A DNA stretch of 64,000 nt from Linnemannia schmuckeri. Taxonomy: Eukaryota; Mortierellomycota; Mortierellomycetes; Mortierellales; Mortierellaceae. The DNA lies in NCBI GenBank assembly GCA_029449235.1, contig JANATG010000008.1, positions 992,001 to 1,056,000 of the forward strand, in the 5' to 3' direction. Under the pieces are notes generated by a model, which saw only the letters and a program-made list of their open reading frames with translations, had not been told where the DNA came from and searched no databases. Shown here in pieces: positions 49,001 through 59,500 of this stretch. The position numbers and the translations under genes are program-made. Position 1 is the stretch's first letter; each line of letters begins with the position of its first letter.

Positions 49001-49311
49001 TTATTGAACCCGGGGAGGCCAAGTAGGTGATAATTGAACAACAGAAATGGCACAGACAATGGTGGAGTGGAGAAAGAAGGAGGCACAAAACGCGTACGTC
49101 TCTCGGACAACGCGCACTCAAATACGAGCCAAGCCATGGGTGGATTGATCTCGTTTGACCCCTCTTTCCAATCATCAAAACTCACAGAGACAGGGTGAGT
49201 ATGCACATCAACTTGCATTAAAATAAACGCCTCAAAAAAAAAAAAAAAAAAAAAAAAAGGCGTAATTTGCTCAGAGCGTGTGAACAATTGATGGTTAAAT
49301 GGCTATCTATC
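46029..49311. other. 3.3 kb region without confident gene
   Basis: The left part (46030-46900) is the PP1 promoter and leader. 47280-47500 has irregular short repeats and an 18-nt near-palindrome. 47550-48530 has open frames on both strands, some with hydrophobic helices, but with no consistent codon bias; a decayed gene or element is possible. 48631-48648 is a perfect palindrome. A25 lies at 49234-49258. Confidence 0.5.
48631..48648. repeat. 18-bp perfect palindrome
   Basis: TATCAATTGCAATTGATA equals its own reverse complement. It is isolated in a spacer; a dimeric protein-binding site is possible. Confidence 0.85.
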
Positions 49312-50226
49312 CTAGAGAAGGACCATGGTCTCGACAACAGGGGACCTCAACTGATCAAAAAACTCCTCTATCTTGACACCTTCACTTTTAAAACCATCCG
49401 CCTCTCCCACCCTACTCTCTTGTTCCTTGCTAGCTTTCAAAAACGCCTCCAGCAGACGACTCTCAGCCTCACACTCCTCCCGATCCACCACCTCCACAAT
49501 CCTCGCAGGACACCCGGCAACAACCACAAACGACGGCACATTTTTAGTAACAATACTCCCGGGCAACACCGTCACTCCATCACCAATCCTCACCCCTGGA
49601 CAAACAACAACTCCACCTCCCAACCAACAATCCTTGCCGATATGAATCTCCATCGCAAAATCAAACTGCCGAACAGGGTACCGCAAGAGCGGGTTGAGGG
49701 GATGTGTTGCTCCAAACAGTTTGACGCCTGGTCCGAGGATCGTTCTGTCGCCAATTGAGATCGGTGCACAGTCAAGGGTTACACCGTTAGGGCCCCAGAC
49801 GACCTGGTCGCCCAAGGTCATGTTGTGGCCATAGTCGACCTGAATGGGGGAGTCGATCCTACACCCCCGACCCAGCTTTCCGTGCGTCAAGAGAAACAGT
49901 AACGCCTGTCTCTTGTGTTCCAAGATCTGTTGTTGCACCTGTTGCTCTTCCAAAGTCGAGTCGGTGCTGGGATCAGAGGATGACAGGGTGTTAAAGAGGA
50001 TGGTAATATCGTTACTCCGTTGCCGTCCTAGGACCAGAAGTGGATCCATACAGTCGTAGATCCGACAGGCGAGCATGTTATCCTCGGCAGTGGTGTCCAG
50101 GTCTGGGGGGAGGAGGGTGATCTTGTACTCTTGCTCGAGAAGGACTGCATACTCTTGGACGGTGAGACTGAGCACGTTGACGGTTTCGCCCTCTGCAGTA
50201 GTAATAACGGCGTCACGGGCTGCCAT
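49312..50226 (-). CDS. Hexapeptide-repeat acetyltransferase (maltose/galactoside type)
   Basis: Single exon, 304 residues. The N-terminal part has the Mac-like helical region (NMLACRIYDCMDPLLVLGRQ), extended by about 40 residues compared with bacterial enzymes. The C-terminal part is a left-handed beta helix: GPNGVTLDCAPISIGDRTIL, the catalytic-His motif FGATHPLNPLLR, then DCWLGGGVVVCPGVRIGDGV and LPGSIVTKNVPSFVVVAGCP. Such enzymes use acetyl-CoA to acetylate hydroxyls of sugars. The sugar acceptor is not predictable. The absence of introns contrasts with its neighbours and the family is common in bacteria, so ancient transfer is possible, but codon use looks local. It lies 181 bp downstream of QDPR on the same strand. 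Confidence 0.9.
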   Translation of the reverse strand: MAARDAVITTAEGETVNVLSLTVQEYAVLLEQEYKITLLPPDLDTTAEDNMLACRIYDCMDPLLVLGRQRSNDITILFNTLSSSDPSTDSTLEEQQVQQQILEHKRQALLFLLTHGKLGRGCRIDSPIQVDYGHNMTLGDQVVWGPNGVTLDCAPISIGDRTILGPGVKLFGATHPLNPLLRYPVRQFDFAMEIHIGKDCWLGGGVVVCPGVRIGDGVTVLPGSIVTKNVPSFVVVAGCPARIVEVVDREECEAESRLLEAFLKASKEQESRVGEADGFKSEGVKIEEFFDQLRSPVVETMVLL

Positions 50227-50407
50227 GTTACTTTTTACGAATAAATGAAAATGGATGAACTGATGGAGTCGAAAAGAAGAAAGAGGAATGGCGCTTTTTA
50301 TGTTCCATTTTTATGCACATATGCTTTTTTGAAACTGTTAGTGTCGTTTTATTTCGTTTCGATGGTAAGCTGCTTTTTGCCTTTGTCCTGCTTGACGTTC
50401 GCTTCGT

Positions 50408-51887
50408 TTACTTCTCGGTGTAGGTGGTCTTGCTGTCCTTGGTGACAATCTCGACCAGCTTGCCCGAGGTGACGGGGATGGCGTTTGTTGCCCATCCGTA
50501 AAGGGTCCTAAAGGAATTGAACGTTCAGGTCGTTAATACAACTTATCAAAGAACAAGCCTGAGCCTATGGCTCACAAACTCTCTGGCTCTATTGCCAGCC
50601 AGATGCGTCCAATTTGCGATTTGAAATCAGTTTTGTCCATACTCGGCAACTTCGGAGCAGGGAGTCCACGAGCTAAAGTCGGCACCGGGCATGCCAGCGC
50701 GGTTCATAGGCGTGTCCAAGGTAATGCTGTGTATGTGCCCGCATATCCATATGTAACAGAGAATCGAGTCCAGCCGAGAATGAAAACGACGCGTGAATTC
50801 AGTGACAACGGTTCAAGTTATGGAGGAACGACAGAAAAAGGAAAGGAAATATGGTTGGTCAGAAAGTGGATACAGATATGCATCTCCAAACACTAAACAC
50901 GCTTTTATAAACAAGACGAGTATCCTGCGATCCAGCTCAGAATGAGAATAACTTACGGAAGGATGGCGTTGACCTTAGCGTCAGCGGGGATGCCAGAGTC
51001 TGGTCCAGCCAAACTGGCAACCAACTGATGAACGGCAGCCTTGGCCATACCGTAGCCGATCATGAAGGGAGTGCCCTTCTGGGCAGGGAAAGCACCAGTC
51101 AAAGTCAACAGACCGCCGCTATCACGTCAACATGTCCCAGAAAAAAAAGAGTTAGCTGCTTTGGAGTCAAAAACACAACGTATTCTACATTTCTGATGGT
51201 CGCTCCTGAAAGAAACCATGTCATATCTTACGCCTTCAAGGACTTGGAGGCCAGGTGAGAGGCAACCAAGGACGAGTGAACAGACTGCTTCCACATCAAC
51301 TCGGAGTTGGCAAAGAGGTCTGTCCAGAAAGAACCAAGGAGATTAATTGACGTATGTGAAAGATTGAGAAAATTATTAGTACCACTACAAAAGTAAACAA
51401 CAAACCCATACCCCAACAACATCTTTAAAAAGGACCATCAGCCTTTTTCCTCAAATCCCAAGAGACTTTGTCGTTGTCCATTGCTTTGAGACTTACCCTT
51501 GGAGGCAGCGTTTCCGCCAGCCCAGCCACCGGCAACACAGACAATTGCGTCAACCTGACCGCTGACGGCACCAATGACGCGCTCGCCCTGCTGCTCCAAA
51601 GTATCGTTCTTCTCGAGCAAGATGTTGGTGGTCGCCTCCTGGTTAGCGTTGAAGTCGACTGAGGTGACAGCCTACATTAAAACGACATAAAAAAAAAGAC
51701 GATTTTAGTATTGTATCAGTCGTTGCGTGGTGTTTAGTTGGTGAATTAGAGTGAGTACATGAGAAGCCGGAAGAAAGAATGAAGATAAAGGAGGAGGCTG
51801 ACTTGCCCACTGCTGCTTAATAAATTGCGAAACAATGGCGCGGCCGAGAGCGCCAGAACCGCCGTAGACAACGATGCTTGAGGTCAT
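50408..51887 (-). CDS. QDPR: Dihydropteridine reductase
   Basis: Six exons read 51887 to 50408: 51807-51887, 51497-51671, 51232-51319, 50957-51118, 50643-50726, 50408-50507; 229 residues, as for animal enzymes. A short-chain dehydrogenase fold: SIVVYGGSGALGRAIVSQF nucleotide site, DAIVCVAGGWAGGNAASK, LLTLTGAFPAQKGTP, catalytic YGMAK, and the family segment LDTPMNRAGMPGADFSSWTP. It uses NADH to regenerate tetrahydrobiopterin after aromatic amino-acid hydroxylases. This pathway is rare in Dikarya but known in Mortierella, so it supports the taxonomic guess. The first intron has a GC donor (TGG|GCAAGT); phase and conservation leave no GT alternative. A CATAAAAG element lies about 100 bp before the ATG. 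Confidence 0.92.
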
Positions 51888-52247
51888 TTTGTATGTGTGA
51901 ATGTGGGTGTGAATGGAAGAGAGGGGAATGAGGTATAGGGAATGAGGTGTGAGGAAAAGAGGAGCGAGTCACCAAGATCACTCCATCCTCTTTTATGTCG
52001 GTCTGTCGAAGCCGTCGACCCTGGGAAAAATCAACTCTGCCCCTCAAAAGACCAGCCACCCATTTTAGTGATTAGAAATCTCAAGTATTTTACTTTTGCG
52101 AATGGTGTATGATACAGGACTATGTTACAAATGACTACGAGGCATGACCATGCCTTGGCAATGGTATAAAGCGTCAAAGCCTTCAGAAATATTACAAATA
52201 TGAAGAAAAAAACAAATAATAGACAGAAAAGAATAATGAAGAAAAGG

Positions 52248-52282
<35 letters not shown>

Positions 52283-52290
52283 AAAAGCAA
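51888..52290. other. Spacer between RhoGEF and QDPR
   Basis: 403 bp. It includes the QDPR promoter and, 12 bp past the RhoGEF stop codon, an A31 tract (52248-52278) that would be U31 in the RhoGEF 3' UTR. Confidence 0.6.
51990..51997 (-). promoter_or_regulatory. TATA-like element of QDPR
   Basis: CATAAAAG on the minus strand about 105 bp upstream of the QDPR start codon. Weaker match than a canonical TATA box. Confidence 0.35.
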
Positions 52291-55200
52291 TTACAGGCGC
52301 AGCGAAGAAGGCTGCACGTTGTTGGTCGCAAGGGCCAGGGTATGCAACTGCTCAAGGGCATGGACGAGGCAGACATAATCAGGGTGCTCAACAGCAGTGT
52401 GGCGCTTCAAGTCCTTCAACAGGAGGCAGTACCGGGTCACTCGCTGGATAGGAAGGATCAACAGATCTGCCAAGCTGAAGCGGCTGGTCGTCTCCTTGCC
52501 GCCAATACAGTTGCGGATAAAGGCGTCGTACTCTGCCGATTCGCGCGATATTCCCGTTGCCATCATGCCATGGCTACTACGGGGCTTGGCTCCATCCTTA
52601 GCCTTGCTCGAGGTTGCTGGAGTCGTCAAGTTAGTTGAGCCATTGCTGACACTCGACCAGCTCGATCCCACGAGAGACTGGTGAGCAGCGGTGCCGTTGA
52701 GGGCAAAGATTGAAGGCAGCGAACGACGCTTGTCCAGGCGAGGACCCCCTGGCACGGTCAACGTGTTGGATCTGCAGGAAAGGGTACTGGCTGGCGTGTT
52801 GGTGGCAGACGAGGCAACCGAGGCAGTGGTGATGGAGATCGAGGCCCGCTTGGACTTCATCAAAGTCCTCAGCGCCTTCATGCCCTTGCCATAGGACTGG
52901 CCGTACTTCAAAAAGATGGACAGAGGCTCCTTGATGTCCAAAAAGATCGTGCCGACCATGCTGTGCTCGTCGGACCAGACCTCATCGCGGACACACTTCT
53001 CCAAACTCTGGGCGATCTGGCATGCAACGTCCGTCAAAGTCGAGATGTGAGCCAACAACTGGTAAAGGGGGTTGGCTCGGGGTATAAATGGCTTGTCGCT
53101 CTCAAGAGATCGGAACAAAGGGTCAACAAACACCTATTGTATAGAAAAAAGGCAATATTTGTCAACAATCTGGCTCCAACCCCACGCGCCTTGCATTGCA
53201 TTGCATAGCACTCCTTTTTTTCATTGACAATAAACGGATTCAGACAAAGGACTCACCTCCTGGATTGTACGCAGGTACTGGACGTAGTTAAGCTCAGTGG
53301 TATAAATCTCTTGTGAAATAAACTTGCGAATCTCCTTGTTTCGGGCAATGGCCTCAGGTGTATCAAACTAGTGACCGATCATTTTAAGTTGTAAATGGGA
53401 ACGTTAGCAAATGATAATGAAGAAAAATGGGGGGGGGGGGGGAGGTGCTGTTTTTCCGCTTTTCCTTGCCTGTGCGTAAACCGCAATCTATTCTTACCTT
53501 GGCATGTTTGACAGTTTCCAGCTCGCCTCCGCCATAGGTCATGCTCAAACGACTCTTAGGACGAGACTTGTTCTTGTCTGGGACAGGGAGAAGCTTAGGA
53601 GAACAGCCGCTCATGCGATGGCTCATGTAGTCGTCCTTCTTGGACACACCCTTGTTTGACTTTGTATCCTTTCGGCTAGGCGAAGCAGGTACGAAGGGGA
53701 TAACCAACGAGCCAGTCGAAGTGTTGGCTGAATGAGCAGGGGTGGATTGAGGACGCGTGCCGCCCTGGTAGAGCAGATCCTGAAGGCCCTTGAGGTCAGC
53801 ATTGTAACGGGCGTTCTGTTCCATAGCATGCTTGGTCATTTGGCTAGGTCCTTCCCACTCGTCAGCAGAGGACTCGACAGATCCGCAAGAGGAGGTCTCG
53901 CCCAGCGAAGAAGCACTTGGAGCTGTGCTCTTGTAGAATAAGGGTACAGGAGGTACCAACGAAATGGAGTCAGAGTGTCCCCTTTCTTCACGCGCAGTTG
54001 AAGCAGATTCTTGAGACGAAGTATCGTCCCATTTGGGGATGGGTCTTCGCAGGGGTGGGGAGCGAAGGGACGAGCTGCGCGATGCGGTCACTATTTCGGC
54101 CGATATCTCTTCAGGACTAAGATTGGAGTCGGAAAGGAGCACCTCGGACAGCGGGCGCACCTCATTCTGACGCTTCTTAAGCTCGGCCACAGACGATGTC
54201 GTCAATGCCTTGAAGAACCGGCTGGTCTTGGAGTTGGGCTTGGTAGTAACATACGAGTCACCTTCAACCTCATCTTCCTCATCGGGGGACATGACTAAAG
54301 CCGGAGGGGAGACAGGACGTTCATCCATCAAGGTCTCAATGTTGTTGCCGGACAACCGTCTATCCCTCGAGGTTCGGGTTGGCTGAGCAAGGGTTGTCTC
54401 GCTAGCGGCGTGCTGGAAATGTTGCTGGACACTGTTGCGTTGACGAGGCGACAAAGTCGATTGTTTGTTGCCGGAGGCGTTTTTTCCGAAGCCAAAGTCA
54501 GCAGCCAGAGTCAGCTTGCGGGCAAGGGTGCTCAGAGGAGATGAACCATTGCTGGTTCGTCGTGCTTGAATAGGCGTAACAGGAACGGGTTTGTGATCGA
54601 AAGTCACAGCTGGCAAAGGGGGCTGAGGCTTGTTCAATTGCTCGATTGAAAGGACAGGTCGCAAGGTCTTCTCGACAGGACCAAGAGGTGGTGGCGTCGA
54701 TGAGGCTGAGGGTGGGAGGACCGTCAGGACATCAGAGTCATCCAAGAGCGCAATCGTTGGTGTTGGAGCCGCAGAGACATTGACTGGACCAGGTGCCATG
54801 AAGATGAACTCTTCAATCATCTCCTGGAGGCTTTCGGCCGAGACGGATCCCTCGGGCATGTTCAACACGTTCAAGATGCTCTCAGAAGGAGTCTCATCGG
54901 TCGTGGTGACATCGACAGGCAGCTGTCCAAGCCAGTTGTTAACAGCTTCGGGGCCAGAGGCAAGGCTCAGTCGCTGGGCCAGATCCTGTGCCCATCCTTC
55001 GTGGTCAAGAACATCTTGGGGAATGTCGCAATCCAAGACAGGGGCCTCTGTCACCACAATCGATTCGACCGATCCCTTGGAAGAAGTGCGCCAGAAGACC
55101 TTGCGGATACCCCTGCCAAAAGCTGCGAGAGAAGAGCTCCTGGAAACAGAGCCGCCATAGCCACTATCTTTTCGCTCGACAAGGACAACATCCGACAATT

Positions 55201-55750
55201 CCTTGCGGTGGGTGGGTGTATCACTCGACAAAATCGGCTCGGCGGAGGAAGAAGGTGGAGGAAGAGGTTCATTTTCAAGGAACTGAAGCTGAATTTGAGG
55301 AGGGTGAGGTCCTAGGACAAACGCAGATTGAGTAGGCTCCCTGGTGGGGCGAGACCGGGGCTGAGTGCAGTTTGGCGAGACGTCCATCGGTTCCTGAACG
55401 TGAGGAGTGAGGTAGATCGATTTTCTGCTTAGGGAGGGATCTCTCGAGATAGTAGTCGAAGCTGAAGCCGCGGATACGGCAGAGGCAGAGATGAAATAGC
55501 AGTAACGGATCTGGGGGGGTTGGTGTTGTAGATGGTGTTGTTGTTGCTGGCTGAGAGTGGTCGAGGCGGAGGCAAGGGTCTTTCCCGACGAGGAGGACCT
55601 TGGCCGTTGTGCCTGGGTTATTGGGAAGGAAGGGGGGGAGGGAGGAAGGGGAGTTGCAGCAATGGGATGATCGATGGCCTCAAGCATAGATCTCTCGGAT
55701 GGTTTAGTGGGAGGGGGAGGGGTGTAAGAGCAGGTCACGAAGGCGCTCAT
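52291..55750 (-). CDS. RhoGEF, DH domain, long disordered N-terminus
   Basis: Three exons read 55750 to 52291: 53498-55750, 53257-53367, 52291-53133; 1068 residues. Residues 1-750 are low complexity, rich in Ser, Pro and Thr, with short motifs such as GRGIRKVFWRTSSKGSVES (about 215) and WEGPSQMTKHAMEQNARYN. The Dbl-homology domain starts near 752: TPEAIARNKEIRKFISQEIY, TELNYVQYLRTIQEVFVDP, then after a roughly 100-residue Ser/Thr/Ala insert, YDAFIRNCIGGKE and the conserved helix LLILPIQRVTRYCLLLKDL. It would load GTP on a Rho-family GTPase such as Cdc42 or Rho1. It stops about 40 residues after that helix, so no PH domain follows. Confidence 0.88.
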
Positions 55751-56528
55751 TTGGATGCGTTCTGGGCTTTGCTAGAGGCTGGGGGAAGGGCCTGGATGGC
55801 AATAGCTGCAGCAACGGTTGAAATGGAAAAGAGGCTATTGATTGAGAGGCAGGAACCAGGACCAGGAACCAGGAACCAAGTATCACGGAGAGCGCGATCA
55901 ATCAATCAATCCAGAGAGGTGATCAGTCATATAAAAATGATAATAGAAGAGAGGATTTGATTAGCGAAGGGAGCCAGATGGATAATTAGAGAGATAAAGA
56001 AAGGGATCCGAGGCATCGGCATGACGTGCCTCCATTTTTTCTGCTTGTGCAAAGCACAAGAGAGGATGTCCCGATGTTGTTTCTCCTCTCCTTCTCACAC
56101 TCGCTTTCTCTCGCTTCCGCGTTTCCTTATAATCCTTCTGAGCGTCAATAGCTGTTTGTTCAGCAACCAGGGGAGAACAGCCCACCGACGAAAAAAAAAA
56201 ATAAAGGGACACTTTGTTGTGGTGGTAAAAAATGACAAAAAGGGGTCTAATTGACTCTCTTGTTCACTTTTTGTAGACATCGTGCAGATACAGCTGCAAC
56301 TGTTGTTGACGTTTTGTTTGTCGTTGTCAATTGCCTTTTGCTCTTGATATTTATCAGGCAGGGATATTTGAGTGAGACGGAATAGAAATAGGGAGGAAGT
56401 AAGCAGGGGACAAACATGTACTCACACGAAAAATTAAGATAGAAAACAAATGAGGAAAAAAAGGTCTAGGGAAGGAGTAGGATATTCAATTGAACGCCAT
56501 TTTGTTGCGTTGTTGTTACGTGATGATG

Positions 56529-56577
<49 letters not shown>

Positions 56578-59500
56578 GAAGGGCTGTCGTATACAAGTAC
56601 AAAGAAAGGATCTGTCTTTCTTACGCAAAATGTGAGAGTGAGAGTAGGCGTGTATGTGTGTCAAGGGCATATGGGTCGCTGATGTCGTAGTCGTAGGTGT
56701 GGTGGGTTGGCGGGGATAGGGAGAGACAGATGAAAGAGACACAAGCGCAGTCGTGTCGCGGGGTGCGCTGTTGAAGGAAGGGAGGAAAGGTGGTAACAGG
56801 AAAGAGAGAAAGTAAACTAACAGTGGGAGGATCAGGGGCAGGGGTTCAGGGTCTGTCTAGGCTGTCCCTGTGGGCAATGAATTGGTTTGATTAGGGAGAT
56901 ATGGGTCAGGGTTGAAGTTGGTGTAGCTGTTGTGGGTTGTGTTGTTGGGTATGTACTTTTCCTTTCATTGATGTTGTCTTCTCATTGTGCGCACTTACCA
57001 CCAGAAAAAGAAAAACGAAGTGCCTTGACAATGATTAAAAAAAAAAATACAGTTTTCTTTTTTTGCTTTCTTTCTTATCTCTGACTATCTGCTTTTGCGG
57101 GGAAACATTCGCAACAGATTACAGTAGTTGACTTAGGAGAAAGGGCGAAAAAGAAATTAAAAGAAAGGGCTGAGGTATGTTGTAAGTGGTGGTGGAGGAA
57201 GAGGAGGAGGAGGAGAAGAGCGGTATGTTGAGAGTTATCGACGTTTGAAGAGAGTAGTAGTGGTTGTTGACGTGTCGTTGCTGAGGAGGAAGTGACAGAG
57301 TATGTGCAGATGGTAGTTGTGTGAGTATTAGGTTATTAGTGGTGAAGAGTGGAGAGTTGTGAGTAAGAAGAGTAACAGGTTGAGGTCATTAAAAAGTGAA
57401 TGAGGATCGAGAGAGAGAGGGGAGAAATTGAATCAGTCGATGGGTGGTTGAATAGAAACTATTAATAAAGGGGAGTGAAGTGAAAGAAGAATAAAGGAAA
57501 TATAAAACAAGAAGAAGGTAGTAACAGAGGGGTGTCGAGGGAAGAGGACAAATGAGGGAAGAGGAGAAGAAGAACAGAAGAGAAGAGAAGTGAAAAATAA
57601 GAAAGAGAGGGAAAAGAAAAGAAGAGAGAGATGGTCAGGAACAAGAGAAGAGGGAAGAGAGAGTGAAAGAAGAGAAGTGGGGATAGTCGAGCGGGACAAA
57701 CCAAACACCATAAAAAACAAAAAGAGAGATGAGGGCGGAATACCAATGGTAAGGTAGTGATAGTGGTGGTGGTAATGCTATTGTAAAACGATCAATTGAC
57801 TTGCACAACCACGACGCTCGGGAAACATCAATAAACAAACAACAAGCACCCTATTACCATTCGTCCCACTGCCTTCCCCTTCTCATCACCCCTCTCTCTT
57901 TTTCTTACTCTCGTCTCCTTTCTTCCTCTTGTCTTCCTGGCCGACAAACAAAACAGCAAAGCAGATAGACAACAGGAAAACCAACAGGAAAACAAGAAGG
58001 ACAAGAAAACTGTCCGATTCGAAAGACGGTAGTGTTGATGGTTGTTGTTTTCATTTCGTGCAAATGACACACCCTCTTCTTTCCCCCACACACATGCATA
58101 AACAACAAAAGACAAAAAAACGACGATAAACCCGAGGAGGATTTCTTTTAACACTCCAAAAGAAAACGAGTGAAGTGTAAAAATAAAAAGAAGGTCACTT
58201 TGCTGTCCGTGGGTCCCCTCCGTTTGATATCTTTTTTGCTGGCTGGAATTGAATTCGCCTGCTCCCTTCCCTTCCCTCTTCCGGCTTGGCTCTCTTCATT
58301 TCCCGGACATGGGGGAAAGAAGAAGGCCCCGTTCATCAGTCATTTTTTGTGGTTTTGTGAGTCTCTGGGACATACAGTCATCACCATCAGCATTCAACAA
58401 TAAAAATAATAAAAAGACAGAGGAGAGGGTAACTGCTCTCAGCACTCACATTTTTTTTCTCTTTCTTTCTTTTTTTCCAGTTAGGATCTGGATCTCGTAT
58501 CAACTCTCACATACACACTAACGAACCCCCAGGTTTTAAGCAATGGAAGAAAACGAAGTAAAGGAGAAAAAAAAAAGAGGAGCAAACAAGACATACCCAT
58601 GCTCGATAGCCACATTATACTCACGCCGAAACAGAATAACCAACATGGAAGGATGGGGTGGGGTTCGAAACGATTTCTATCGATTGGGCCTGCTCTCACA
58701 TATCACCTCTTTTTTTTCTTCTTCCCGCTCAATATCATCTTGTGTCATTCTTCTCCTTCTACAATCCTTTTTTCTTTGCTGCTATTTTTCATCCTGTCCC
58801 CTATGGTAGTTTTGAGTTATCTTTCATCTCCATTTCTACACGTCGCATCCCCAACCCAGGTTGGTCATAGTGATGACAATGGCCCATCATCACCAGGTAA
58901 GGGCCTAAAATTTTGGCCACACTAAATGCCGATATGTTCTGGCTGGCAATGACGACAATACTGGTGATAATGAAGAGCTGAATATGCCTAAAAATTGGGT
59001 GTTGTGCTCGATTTTTTTTATTTTGCGTTAGGGACTTTCCCTCCCCTACCCTGTCCTGTCTCTTCTTCCGGGTTAACGTATTGCAGGAAAAATGTACCAT
59101 ATGTTAGCGCCCCTCTGGGCCCTCCCTCATATGCTCTCACTATGAAAGTATGGGCAATTAGCCTTTTTTTAATCCTCTTTCTTCCTTCCTCTGTTTTTGC
59201 GCGCTTCGCTCATTATCATCATCATCATCATCATCAATCGTCACCTAGCTTCTCTTTCCCGTTCACTTTTTGCGTTGAATAGAGTACAAAAATGCTCTCT
59301 CGGCTGGCATTAATGCGACTTGCCTCCAATCTCATGGAATGAATACATTGTGATAGTTGACAAAAGCGCTCTCTAACACACGTTTTTTCTCCCCGTTGGG
59401 CGCTCTCTTTCTTGCTCTCCTCTCTCTCTCTTTTCACTTTTTTGTTGCGACGGCGATCACTGAACAGCATTATCTACTGGAAGACAATGGAGAAGGCGAG

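Noticed and set aside
58640..58680. GGGTTCGAAAC as a tRNA B box
   Set aside because: No matching A box or acceptor stem around it; no tRNA was found in the window.
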